Source of the DNA: an uncultured Eubacteriales bacterium
GTDB taxonomy: Bacteria; Bacillota; Clostridia; Oscillospirales; Oscillospiraceae
Direction of reading: 5' to 3'
Assembly: GCA_900554705.1 (NCBI GenBank)
Contig: USIH01000040.1
Coordinates: forward strand, 1 to 14,688
Length of the DNA: 14,688 nt
The notes below the pieces were generated by a model. That model was given only the letters and a program-made list of their open reading frames with translations. It was not told the origin of the DNA and did no database searches. Within the stretch, counting starts at the first letter, position 1. Every line of letters begins with the position of its first letter. Of this stretch, positions 1 to 6,984 are shown piece by piece. The position numbers were made by a program, and so were the translations under genes.

Positions 1-945
1 TTCGTCACCGTCAAGGACAAGGCCGATCAGTTCACCGATCTGGCTTCCGCCAACAAGGCTGAGTACTCCATCGGTGCGCAGAACGGCTCCATCCAGTACG
101 ATCTGGCTGTTGAGAACACCCCGGACGCCGACATCGTCTCCCTGACCAAGGTCACCGACATCATCGGCGATCTGCTGAACGACAAGCTCGACGGCGCATT
201 CATCGAGACCGCTGTCGCCGAGAACTATGCCAAGAACTATCCCGAGCTTGTCATCGTCTGCGACGTTCCTTATGATGTTGCCGGTTCCGCGATCGGCGTC
301 ATGAAGGGCAACGATTCCCTGATGAAGGGCGTCAACGAAGCCATCGCCGCCGCGCTTTCCGACGGCTCCATGGACAAGTTCGTCGCCGACGTCTCCAAGC
401 GCTATGAGGAGAAGAAGAACTGCATCGTCGCCGTCTCCGAGGGCATCCACTATGCCGACGGCAGCTTCGTTTCCGAGGCGAAGACCTCCGGCACCGACGG
501 CTTCGGCCATGCGCAGCTCGGCGGCCTTGCCGCCCGCCTTGCCGACGAGGTCACGCGCGCGCTCGACGTGAAGGTGCGCGGCATCGAGCTTTCCCTGCTC
601 CAGCGCTGCGCGGCACACTGCGCCTCCAGCCGCGACATTGAGGAATCCTTCCGGTCCGGCAAGATCGCCGTGGAGTCCGCGCTGGCCGGTAAGACCGGCA
701 AGATGGTCGGCTTCGTCTGCGACCGCGACGAGAACGGCTATGCCTGCCGCTATGAGCTGTTCGATCTGGAGAAGGTCGCAAACTACGAAAAGAAGGTCCC
801 GCAGGAGTGGATCACGCCGGACGGCTGCCACGTGACCGAGGACTTCCTGCGCTACTGCGCGCCGCTGATCGAGGGTCAGACCGCTCTGCGCTATGAGCAC
901 GGTCTGCCGCGCTTTGCCAAGCTCAAGAAGGTCTTCGAGGCCTGA
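1..945 (+). CDS. Chimeric ORF: ABC transporter substrate-binding protein C-terminus joined to phosphofructokinase C-terminus (5' partial)
   Basis: The frame is open from base 1 to the TGA at 943-945 (314 residues), so the true start lies outside the window. Residues 1 to about 124 read as the C-terminal half of a family 3 extracellular solute-binding protein for amino acids: IGAQNGSIQYDLA, then LLNDKLDGAFIETAVAENY, then AIGVMKGNDSLMKGVNEAI. From about residue 125 the protein becomes the C-terminal half of a Clostridial 6-phosphofructokinase: IVAVSEGI, FGHAQLGG, VRGIELSLLQRCAAH, VANYEKKVPQEWI, and GLPRF near the end. The phosphofructokinase N-terminal half, with its phosphate-donor site, the TIDND catalytic loop and the MGR motif, is missing, so this product should not be a working PFK. 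It also lacks the normal end of a binding protein. Each half is a confident match to its family; whether the fusion exists in the cell is doubtful. The internal ATG at 301 lies in the binding-protein part and is not a credible start. Confidence 0.85.
   Translation, partial: FVTVKDKADQFTDLASANKAEYSIGAQNGSIQYDLAVENTPDADIVSLTKVTDIIGDLLNDKLDGAFIETAVAENYAKNYPELVIVCDVPYDVAGSAIGVMKGNDSLMKGVNEAIAAALSDGSMDKFVADVSKRYEEKKNCIVAVSEGIHYADGSFVSEAKTSGTDGFGHAQLGGLAARLADEVTRALDVKVRGIELSLLQRCAAHCASSRDIEESFRSGKIAVESALAGKTGKMVGFVCDRDENGYACRYELFDLEKVANYEKKVPQEWITPDGCHVTEDFLRYCAPLIEGQTALRYEHGLPRFAKLKKVFEA
373..945 (+). other. Phosphofructokinase-derived C-terminal segment of the chimeric ORF
   Basis: This marks the part of the preceding frame that belongs to 6-phosphofructokinase. 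The join falls in DKFVADV (373-393). That peptide suits both the end of a family 3 binding protein (the typical '.DGSMDKFVAD' run) and the PFK stretch just before VAVSEGI, where 'DKFLADV..YxEKK' is usual. About 190 residues of an expected 400-residue enzyme are present. The following kinase-like gene therefore probably sits next to a phosphofructokinase gene in the real genome, rather than next to an ABC transporter. Confidence 0.75.
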
Positions 946-1436
946 TGGAGCCGCTGACGCTCGCCTCCCGCATCTATCAGCCCGTGCGCCTGCTCGGAAA
1001 GGGTAAGGGCGGCTATTCCTATCTGGTCACGGACGGCACGTCGCTTTACGTGCTCAAGCAGCTGCACCATGAGCCGTGCGACTACTACCAGTTCGGCGAC
1101 AAGTTCGCGGCGGAGATGGACGCCTATGCGCGCCTTTCCGCGCTGGGCATCCCCATGCCCCGCCTGCTGGACGCCGACCGTGCGCGCGAGCGCATCCTGA
1201 AAGAGTACATCGAGGGCGACACCATCGCGGAGCGAAAGCAGAAGGGGCTGCCGCTCGAACCGTGGCGTGCGCAGGTCGAGCAAATGTGCCGCCTGCTCTA
1301 TCCCGCGGGTCTGAACATTGACTATTATCCCACCAATTTCATCCCATCAAACGGGAAACTGCTCTACATCGACTATGAGTACAGTCCCTACAGCGACGAA
1401 TGGAACTTCGAAAACTGGGGAAGCCGCTATTGGTAA
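945..1436 (+). CDS. Small protein-kinase-fold (APH/Bud32-like) protein
   Basis: A 163-residue protein with a compact kinase fold. Visible landmarks in order: a glycine-rich loop G18-K-G-K-G-G23, an ATP-anchoring lysine K38 in YVLKQL, a helix-C glutamate candidate E57, a hinge-like region around KEYIEG (86-91), a catalytic-loop equivalent D126-YYPT-N131 with the DxxxxN spacing of HRDxxxxN, and a metal-binding aspartate D143 in LLYIDYEY in place of DFG. There is Asn124, not His, at the HRD histidine position. All core catalytic residues seem kept, so it may be active, but the substrate (protein, sugar or other small molecule) cannot be told. Its ATG shares one base with the preceding TGA (TGATG), with GAGG at 937-940 as a weak ribosome site, which points to translational coupling with the phosphofructokinase part upstream. 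A terminator follows directly. Confidence 0.6.
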   Translation: MEPLTLASRIYQPVRLLGKGKGGYSYLVTDGTSLYVLKQLHHEPCDYYQFGDKFAAEMDAYARLSALGIPMPRLLDADRARERILKEYIEGDTIAERKQKGLPLEPWRAQVEQMCRLLYPAGLNIDYYPTNFIPSNGKLLYIDYEYSPYSDEWNFENWGSRYW

Positions 1437-1452
1437 AAAACGCACAAAAAAT

Positions 1453-1486
1453 CCCGCCGGAGCGCGATGCGCTTCGGCGCTTTTTT
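1453..1486 (+). terminator. Rho-independent terminator after the kinase-like gene
   Basis: An 11-bp GC-rich stem (1455-1465 with 1469-1479, one G-T pair) closes a three-base loop and is followed by C and six T (1481-1486). It sits 18 bases after the kinase-like stop codon and ends that transcript. Confidence 0.85.
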
Positions 1487-1546
1487 GCGCCTTTTGCCGA
1501 ATTTTGAAAAACCGGATTTTTTCCGTATCCATAGACACGTGCCGCG

Positions 1547-1555
1547 TGCTATAGT
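1547..1555 (+). promoter_or_regulatory. Extended -10 promoter of adenine deaminase
   Basis: TGCTATAGT is an extended -10 element (TGn plus 5/6 of TATAAT). No good -35 hexamer is found 16-18 bases upstream (around 1527-1532), which is common for extended -10 promoters. The ribosome site AAAGGAG begins 9 bases after the element, so the leader would be very short and there is no room for a riboswitch. Confidence 0.5.
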
Positions 1556-1579
1556 AAAAGGGGAAAGGAGTTGAATGCC

Positions 1580-3325
1580 ATGACAAGGCAAGAACTGAAA
1601 AAGCTCATTGACGTTGCGGCCGGAAGGATCCCCGCCGATACGGTGATCCGGAACTGCCGCATCGTCGACGTTTATTCCGGCAAGATCACGGAGGGGAACA
1701 TCGCGCTGTGCGATGGATGGATCGCGGGCGTCGGCGACTACGAGGGAGCGCAGACGGTCGAAGCCAGGGGCGCCTACGCGGCGCCCGGCCTGATCGACAG
1801 CCATATCCACATCGAGTCGTCCTATGTCACGCCCGAGGAGATCAGCCGTCTTCTGGTGCCGCACGGCGGCACGACCATCATCGCCGACCCGCACGAGATC
1901 GTCAACGTCTGCGGAATTACGGGTCTGGACTACATGATGGAGGCGGCGAAGGACGCCGCGCTGGACATCAAGTATATGCTCCCCTCTTGCGTCCCCGCGA
2001 CGCCCTTTGAAAACGCGGGCGCGGTGATCGACGCCGAGCAGATGAAGGAGCCGATCCTGCGCGAGGATATCCTTGGTCTGGGCGAGTTTATGAACTACGT
2101 CGGCGTCATCGGCGCAGACGAAGGCGTGCTCGACAAGCTGCTTGTCGCCAAAAATGCCGGTAAGCTCATCGACGGCCACGCGCCGGCCGTTCTGGGCAAG
2201 GACCTCAATGCCTACTGCGCCGCACGCATCTGCGGCGACCACGAGTGCAGCACGGTGGAGGAGATGCACGCGCGCATCGAGCGCGGTATGTATGTCCTGC
2301 TGCGGCAAGGCTCCGCCTGCCATAATCTGCGCCCGCTGCTCAAGGGCGTCACACCCGAAAACAGCCGCCGCTGTCTGCTGTGCTCCGACGACCGCCAGCC
2401 GAAGACGATCTTCAGCGAGGGGCATTTGGACAATCACCTGCGCATCTGCGTCGAGGAGGGACTCGACGCCGTCACCGCCCTGCGCATGGCGACGCTCAAC
2501 GCCGCCGAGTGCTGGGGACTGAAGGATCGCGGCGCGATCGCCCCCGGGCTGCGTGCGGACATCGTCCTGTTTGAGGATCTGAAGGACTTCCGCGTGCATC
2601 GGGTCTGGATCAACGGCAAGCTCTGCGCGCAGGACGGTGCGTACCTGCCCGAGGTGCACCGGCACGATATTTCCCCCGTCAAGGGCAGCGTCCATTTGAA
2701 GGATTTCTCCGCCGCGAGGCTGAAGATGCACCTGAAGAGCGACCTTGTGCACGTCATCCAGATCGTCCCGGGCGGCGTTGTGACGAAGGATCGCATCGCA
2801 CGCATCCGGCGCGACGCGGACGGCGACTTTGTCCGCGACCCGAACGAGGACATCGTCAAGGTGGCGGTCGTCGAGCGGCATAAGAACACCGGCAACGTCG
2901 CCTGCGCCCTGCTGGGCGGCTACGGCATCCGCGCAGGTGCGGTGGCGCTGAGCGTCGCGCACGATTCGCACAATATCATCACCGTCGGCGTGAGCGACGA
3001 CGAAATGGCCTGCGCGGTCGAGGCGCTTGCGCAGCAGGAGGGCGGCATCGTCCTTGTGCGCGACGGCAAGGTCATCGAGCGTATGCCCATGCCCGTGGCG
3101 GGACTGATGAGCGACCAGACCGGCCAGTGGGTCGACGAGCGGCTGACGGCGCTGCACGAGGCCGCGTTCCGCGAGCTGGGGATCGACACGGGGGTCGAGC
3201 CGATCATGACCCTGTGCTTCATGTCGCTGCCGGTCATTCCGGAGCTGAAGCTGACGGATCTTGGCCTGTTTGACGTGACACATTTCTGCTTCACGCCGGT
3301 GGAAGCGGAGGAGCTGTCGAAATAG
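1580..3325 (+). CDS. ade: Adenine deaminase (EC 3.5.4.2)
   Basis: Hydrolyses adenine to hypoxanthine and ammonia in purine salvage; a cytoplasmic amidohydrolase-superfamily enzyme. The 581-residue length fits the bacterial AdeC family. Metal and active-site motifs are visible: GLIDSHIHIESS with H75 and H77, IADPHEIVNVCG near residue 98, DGHAP with H200, and SDDRQP at 269-274. The C-terminal part carries the family's GGYGIRAGAVA and PVAGLMSD stretches. I chose ATG 1580 because AAAGGAG at 1564-1570 lies nine bases before it; the in-frame TTG at 1571 abuts the ribosome site with no spacer. It stands before a purine permease but has its own promoter and is separated from it by 102 bases. There is no clear GC-rich terminator after it; only AT-rich inverted sequence follows (3328-3356). 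Confidence 0.95.
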   Translation: MTRQELKKLIDVAAGRIPADTVIRNCRIVDVYSGKITEGNIALCDGWIAGVGDYEGAQTVEARGAYAAPGLIDSHIHIESSYVTPEEISRLLVPHGGTTIIADPHEIVNVCGITGLDYMMEAAKDAALDIKYMLPSCVPATPFENAGAVIDAEQMKEPILREDILGLGEFMNYVGVIGADEGVLDKLLVAKNAGKLIDGHAPAVLGKDLNAYCAARICGDHECSTVEEMHARIERGMYVLLRQGSACHNLRPLLKGVTPENSRRCLLCSDDRQPKTIFSEGHLDNHLRICVEEGLDAVTALRMATLNAAECWGLKDRGAIAPGLRADIVLFEDLKDFRVHRVWINGKLCAQDGAYLPEVHRHDISPVKGSVHLKDFSAARLKMHLKSDLVHVIQIVPGGVVTKDRIARIRRDADGDFVRDPNEDIVKVAVVERHKNTGNVACALLGGYGIRAGAVALSVAHDSHNIITVGVSDDEMACAVEALAQQEGGIVLVRDGKVIERMPMPVAGLMSDQTGQWVDERLTALHEAAFRELGIDTGVEPIMTLCFMSLPVIPELKLTDLGLFDVTHFCFTPVEAEELSK

Positions 3326-3357
3326 CTAAAATTTTTTAGAAAACCGAAAAATTTTTG

Positions 3358-3386
3358 TTGTAATTTCCGACGTCCTATGTTAAGAT
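3358..3386 (+). promoter_or_regulatory. Promoter of the purine permease gene
   Basis: TTGTAA (3358-3363), a 17-base spacer and TAAGAT (3381-3386), with TGT at 3378-3380 giving an extended -10. AT-rich sequence with two A/T tracts (3327-3357) lies immediately upstream and could act as an UP element. The transcript leader would be about 35 nt, too short for a purine riboswitch, and none is seen. Confidence 0.6.
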
Positions 3387-3427
3387 AAAACCGTGGTCAT
3401 CCACAAAAAATTATGGAGGGAGTAATT

Positions 3428-4831
3428 ATGGAAAAGTTCTTTCAGCTACGCAAAAACCAAACAACCGTAAGGACGGAAATCGTCGCAGGCATCACCACCT
3501 TCATGGCAATGGCTTACATTCTGGTCGTTAACGCCGGAATGTTCAGCGCCTTGGACGGTGTCCTGTACAATTCCGTCTACATCGCAACGGCGATCTCCGC
3601 CGTCGTCGGCACGCTGCTCATCGGCCTGATGGCAAAGCTGCCGCTCGCGCAGGCGTCCGGCATGGGCCTCAACGCCTTCTTCGTCTTCACCATCTGCATG
3701 GGTATGAAGTTCACCTACGCAAACGCACTGGTCATGGTTCTGATCGACGGCCTTGTTTTCGTCATCCTGACCGTCACCGGTCTGCGCCGCGTCATCTTTG
3801 AGGCGATCCCCAAGGCCGTCAAGATGGCTATCTCCGCCGGCATCGGCCTGTTCATCGCTTTCCTCGGTATGCAGAACGTCAACCTTATCGTCGGCGATCC
3901 GTCCACCAAGGTCGGCCTGCATTCCTTCAACATCGCCTTCGGCTCCACCACGTGGGCCGAGATCATGCCCATCCTCGTGACCATCTTCGCCATCATCGGC
4001 ATCGCCGTCCTGAGCAAGAAGAAGGTCAAGGGCGCCGTGTTCTGGGGCATCATCGGCGGCGCCGTGCTGTACTACCTGCTCGGCTTTGTCTCTGTCGGTG
4101 AGTTCTATGAGACCAGCGTGAAGAGCAATCTCTCGCTCGATATCATCCAGCCCTTCCGCGACTTCTTCGACCACTCCTTCTTCAAGGTCTTCACCGAAGG
4201 CTTTAACTTCTCCGGCTACATCGATGCAAACGGCATGGGCGACTTCATCGTGACCTTCATCACCTCGATGCTTGCCTTCTGCATGGTCGATATGTTCGAT
4301 ACCCTCGGCACCCTCTTCGGCGCCTGCTCCGTCGGCGGCCTGCTCGACGAGAAGGGCAACGTTCCCCGCATGGAAAAGGCGATGCTCGCCGACGCCGTCG
4401 CGACCTGCTTCGGCGCCGTCTGCGGCACCTCCACCGTCACCACCTTTGTCGAGTCCTCCGCCGGCGTCGCCGAGGGCGGCCGTACCGGTCTTACCTCCGT
4501 CGCCTGCGCCGCGATGTTCTTCATCGCCATGTTCCTCGCTCCGGTGGCAAAGCTCATCCCGACCTGCGCCACGGCGGCTGCTCTGGTCTACGTCGGCATC
4601 CTGATGATCGGCGGCGTGAAAGACATCGACTGGGTCGATCCTGCCTCTGCCGTTCCCGCGTTCCTGACGATGACCATGATGCCGTTCTCCTACAACATTT
4701 CCTACGGCATCGCTTTCGGCCTCATCTCCTACATCCTCATCAAGCTCTTCTCCGGCAAAGTCAAGGAGATCAAGCTCGGCACTTGGATCATCGGCCTGCT
4801 CTTCACGGCCATGTTCTTCCTGTCCCACTAA
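3428..4831 (+). CDS. NCS2-family purine permease (AzgA/PbuG type)
   Basis: A 467-residue polytopic membrane protein, close to the usual AzgA length. Multiple hydrophobic segments begin with EIVAGITTFMAMAYILVVN (TM1) and end with IIGLLFTAMFFLSH. Family signatures: QASGMGLNAFF in the third segment region, MVDMFDTLGTLFG, and the GTSTVTTFVESSAGVAEGGR stretch around the substrate site. This subfamily imports hypoxanthine, guanine or adenine with protons. Beside adenine deaminase, adenine or hypoxanthine uptake is the most likely role, but the exact base is not decidable here. Start chosen at ATG 3428, six bases after the GGAGGGAG ribosome site; the upstream in-frame ATG at 3413 overlaps that site. 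Monocistronic: own promoter and a strong terminator. Confidence 0.92.
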   Translation: MEKFFQLRKNQTTVRTEIVAGITTFMAMAYILVVNAGMFSALDGVLYNSVYIATAISAVVGTLLIGLMAKLPLAQASGMGLNAFFVFTICMGMKFTYANALVMVLIDGLVFVILTVTGLRRVIFEAIPKAVKMAISAGIGLFIAFLGMQNVNLIVGDPSTKVGLHSFNIAFGSTTWAEIMPILVTIFAIIGIAVLSKKKVKGAVFWGIIGGAVLYYLLGFVSVGEFYETSVKSNLSLDIIQPFRDFFDHSFFKVFTEGFNFSGYIDANGMGDFIVTFITSMLAFCMVDMFDTLGTLFGACSVGGLLDEKGNVPRMEKAMLADAVATCFGAVCGTSTVTTFVESSAGVAEGGRTGLTSVACAAMFFIAMFLAPVAKLIPTCATAAALVYVGILMIGGVKDIDWVDPASAVPAFLTMTMMPFSYNISYGIAFGLISYILIKLFSGKVKEIKLGTWIIGLLFTAMFFLSH

Positions 4832-4846
4832 TCGTTATAATCCTCT

Positions 4847-4882
4847 CCCCCTCCGGCAAAAACCGGAGGGGGTTCCCTTTTT
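4847..4882 (+). terminator. Rho-independent terminator after the purine permease
   Basis: A perfect 10-bp stem, CCCCCTCCGG (4847-4856) with CCGGAGGGGG (4863-4872), closes a CAAAAA loop and is followed by TTCCCTTTTT. It is the strongest terminator in the window and insulates the next operon. Its T run overlaps the first TTTACA repeat of the downstream promoter region. Confidence 0.93.
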
Positions 4883-4919
4883 ACAGAAACTTTACAATAC
4901 AAGGCTACCCTCTCTTACA
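4880..4919 (+). promoter_or_regulatory. Pho-box-like direct repeats upstream of the two-component operon
   Basis: TTTACA occurs at 4880-4885 and again at 4891-4896, exactly 11 bp apart. At the same periodicity the third slot (4902) is degenerate and the fourth is nearly filled by CTTACA (4914-4919, one base off). PhoP boxes of Firmicutes are TT(A/C/T)A(C/T)A hexamers repeated every 11 bp upstream of activated promoters. The array ends just before a -10 hexamer, as expected for an activator. The assignment to PhoP-type autoregulation is an inference. Confidence 0.45.
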
Positions 4920-4928
4920 TTTTTGCGG

Positions 4929-4934
4929 TATGAT
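4929..4934 (+). promoter_or_regulatory. -10 element of the response regulator operon
   Basis: TATGAT (5/6 of consensus) lies 32 bases before the response regulator ATG. No -35 match is found 17 bases upstream (4906-4911), and it has no TGn extension. A promoter of this kind would need an activator, which fits the TTTACA repeats beside it. Confidence 0.45.
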
Positions 4935-4966
4935 AGAGGCATAAAAGAGAAAAGAGGCGGAAATTT

Positions 4967-5641
4967 ATGATCTACTGTGTGGAAGACGACGCCAGCATCC
5001 GCGATCTGATGATCTATACGCTGAGCGTCGCGGGCTTTTCTGCCGCGGGCTTTGAAGAGAGTACCGGTTTTTGGGAGGCCATGAAAAAAGAGCGCCCTCA
5101 GCTCATTTTGCTCGACATCATGCTGCCGGGCGAGGACGGCATAGCCGTGCTCAAGCGGCTCAAGGCTTCGCCCGTCACGGCGGACATCCCCGTTATCATG
5201 GCGACGGCGAAGGATTCGGAATACGACAAGGTGATCGGGCTGGACTTGGGCGCGGACGACTATCTGAGCAAGCCCTTCGGCATGATGGAGATGCTCTCGC
5301 GCATCAAGGCAGTGCTGCGCCGCAGCGCGCCGCACCGCGAAAGCGAGACCGTCCGCTGCGGTGACATCACGCTCAATAAGGCGCGCCACCTTGTGACCGT
5401 CGGCGAGCGGCCGATCAGCCTGACACTGAAGGAATTTGAGCTGCTGCGGCTGCTCATGGAGCATTCGGACAAGGTCTTTACCCGTGAGCAGCTCCTCTCC
5501 GCCGTCTGGGGCACGGACTTCATCGGCGAGACCCGAACGGTAGACGTACATATCGGCACGCTGCGCACCAAACTCGGCGACAGCGCCGACCGCATCGTCA
5601 CCGTGCGCGGCGTCGGCTATCGTATGGAGGAACCGGTATGA
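4967..5641 (+). CDS. OmpR/PhoB-family response regulator (PhoP-like)
   Basis: A 224-residue transcription factor controlled by phosphorylation. The receiver domain (about 1-118) has the acidic cluster E6-D7-D8, phospho-acceptor D50 in LILLDIMLPGEDG, switch residue T80 in MATAKDSE and K102 in YLSKPFG. The C-terminal winged helix (about 128-222) shows the PhoB/OmpR pattern: LTLKEFELLRLLMEH, FTREQLLSAVWG, RTVDVHIGTLRTKLGD and VRGVGYRM. The kinase gene overlaps its last four bases (ATGA), so the pair is coupled. The sequence type and the Pho-box-like repeats upstream suggest a PhoP/PhoB phosphate-response regulator, but no pst or phosphatase gene is in view, so the stimulus remains open. The ribosome site is AGAGGCGG, a few bases before ATG 4967. 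Confidence 0.9.
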   Translation: MIYCVEDDASIRDLMIYTLSVAGFSAAGFEESTGFWEAMKKERPQLILLDIMLPGEDGIAVLKRLKASPVTADIPVIMATAKDSEYDKVIGLDLGADDYLSKPFGMMEMLSRIKAVLRRSAPHRESETVRCGDITLNKARHLVTVGERPISLTLKEFELLRLLMEHSDKVFTREQLLSAVWGTDFIGETRTVDVHIGTLRTKLGDSADRIVTVRGVGYRMEEPV

Positions 5642-6984
5642 GCAAGAAAATTTTCCGCTCCATCTGGTTTGTCACCCTGATCGTTTTCCTTGCGTCGCTC
5701 CTGCTCATCATGGGCGCGCTCTACAGCTATTTTTCCGGCGTGCAGCGCAGCCAGCTGCGCAGCCAGACGCACCTTGCCGCGCAAGGCGTGCAGCGCTGCG
5801 GAAAGGATTACTTCACCGATCTTGCGGCCGACGATTTCCGCATGACGTGGATCGCGGCCGACGGCAGCATCCTGTATGACACCGACGCAAACGCCGACCA
5901 GATGGAAAACCACTTGCAGCGCGCCGAGGTCAAGGAAGCGCTGCGCGACGGCTTTGGCGAGAGCAGCCGCTATTCCTCCACCCTGTCGGAAAAGCAGCTC
6001 TATGCCGCCCAGCGGCTTTCGGACGGCTCTGTGCTCCGCCTCTCCGTGGTGCAGGCGACGGTCTGGATGCTCTTCTTGGGCTTCGCGCAGCCGATCTGCA
6101 TCGTCATTCTCTTGGCGCTGCTGCTGTCCTTCCTGCTTGCCTCGCGCCTTTCCAAGCGGATCATGGAGCCGTTTAACGCGATCGATCCGGAGCATCCGGC
6201 CGAATATCTGGACAAGGAGGAGTTTCGGGAGATCGCGCCGCTGCTCCACAAGCTCGACCGTCAGCAGCGCCAGCTCCACCGCGACCGTGAGGAGCTGGAA
6301 AAGACGTCGCAGATCCGGCAGGAGTTTACCGCCAATGTCTCACACGAGCTGAAAACGCCGCTGCACGCGATCTCCGGTTACGCGGAGCTTCTGGAAAACG
6401 GCATGGTGCGGCCGGAGGACATTCAGTCCTTCGCCTCGAAGATCCGCAGCCAGTCGCAGCGCATGACAAAGCTCGTGGAGGATACCATCGACCTGACGCG
6501 TCTGGACTGCGGCGGGAGCGATATGCACTGGGAGGAGGTCGATCTCTACCGTGTGGCGGAAAACGCCGTGGACAGCCTCGAGATCGCCGCACAGGCGGCA
6601 AATGTGACCATCACGCTGCAAGGCGGCAGCGCCATGCTGCGCGGCGTTGCACCGGTGCTCTACAGCATGGTTTATAATCTCTGCGATAATGCGCTGAAAT
6701 ACAATCATGGCGGCGGCAGCGTGACCGTCACGGTGGAAGACCTTCTGAGCAAGGTGCGCCTGCGCGTCGCGGACACCGGCATCGGTATCCCGAAGGAGCA
6801 TCAGTCGCGCATCTTCGAGCGCTTCTACCGCGTGGACAAGAGCCACTCCAAGGAGGTCGGCGGCACGGGACTGGGACTTTCTCTGGTCAAGCACGCCGCG
6901 CAGATCCACCATGCCAGCATCCAACTGGACAGCGAGCCGGACAAAGGCTCGGTCTTTACGATCACATTTCCGAAGGGGGAATGA
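5638..6984 (+). CDS. Membrane sensor histidine kinase (PhoR-like)
   Basis: A 448-residue bitopic sensor kinase and cognate partner of the preceding regulator. TM1 spans about 9-32 (IWFVTLIVFLASLLLIMGAL), then an extracytoplasmic sensor region of about 100 residues, then TM2 near 142-168 (LGFAQPICIVILLALLLSFLLA). The linker after TM2 is short and no clear PAS domain is seen. The H-box is FTANVSHELKTPL with phospho-accepting H236; the ATPase domain has N-box NLCDNALKYN, G1 DTGIGIP, F-box FERFYRVDKSHS and G2 GGTGLGLSLVK. All catalytic boxes are intact. The 'VSHELKTPL' H-box and the 'RFYRVDKSHS' F-box are typical of the PhoR/WalK-type class. Its stop overlaps the start of the HD-domain gene by four bases, so all three are one operon. 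Confidence 0.9.
   Translation: MSKKIFRSIWFVTLIVFLASLLLIMGALYSYFSGVQRSQLRSQTHLAAQGVQRCGKDYFTDLAADDFRMTWIAADGSILYDTDANADQMENHLQRAEVKEALRDGFGESSRYSSTLSEKQLYAAQRLSDGSVLRLSVVQATVWMLFLGFAQPICIVILLALLLSFLLASRLSKRIMEPFNAIDPEHPAEYLDKEEFREIAPLLHKLDRQQRQLHRDREELEKTSQIRQEFTANVSHELKTPLHAISGYAELLENGMVRPEDIQSFASKIRSQSQRMTKLVEDTIDLTRLDCGGSDMHWEEVDLYRVAENAVDSLEIAAQAANVTITLQGGSAMLRGVAPVLYSMVYNLCDNALKYNHGGGSVTVTVEDLLSKVRLRVADTGIGIPKEHQSRIFERFYRVDKSHSKEVGGTGLGLSLVKHAAQIHHASIQLDSEPDKGSVFTITFPKGE

Noticed and set aside
1571..1579. TTG at 1571 as start of adenine deaminase
   Set aside because: It directly abuts the AAAGGAG ribosome site with no spacer; ATG 1580 has a good nine-base spacing.
1427..3283. A 618-codon open frame on the minus strand opposite adenine deaminase
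   Set aside because: It is the complement of a clear enzyme gene, has no family motif, and its composition (Arg, Asp, His, Val-rich) is what a high-GC antisense frame gives. The similar 460-codon frame opposite the permease (3446-4828) was rejected for the same reason.
3326..3427. Purine riboswitch or terminator between adenine deaminase and the permease
   Set aside because: The AT-only inverted repeats (3328-3356) have no GC stem, and no three-way junction with conserved loop sequence can be made in the short leader.
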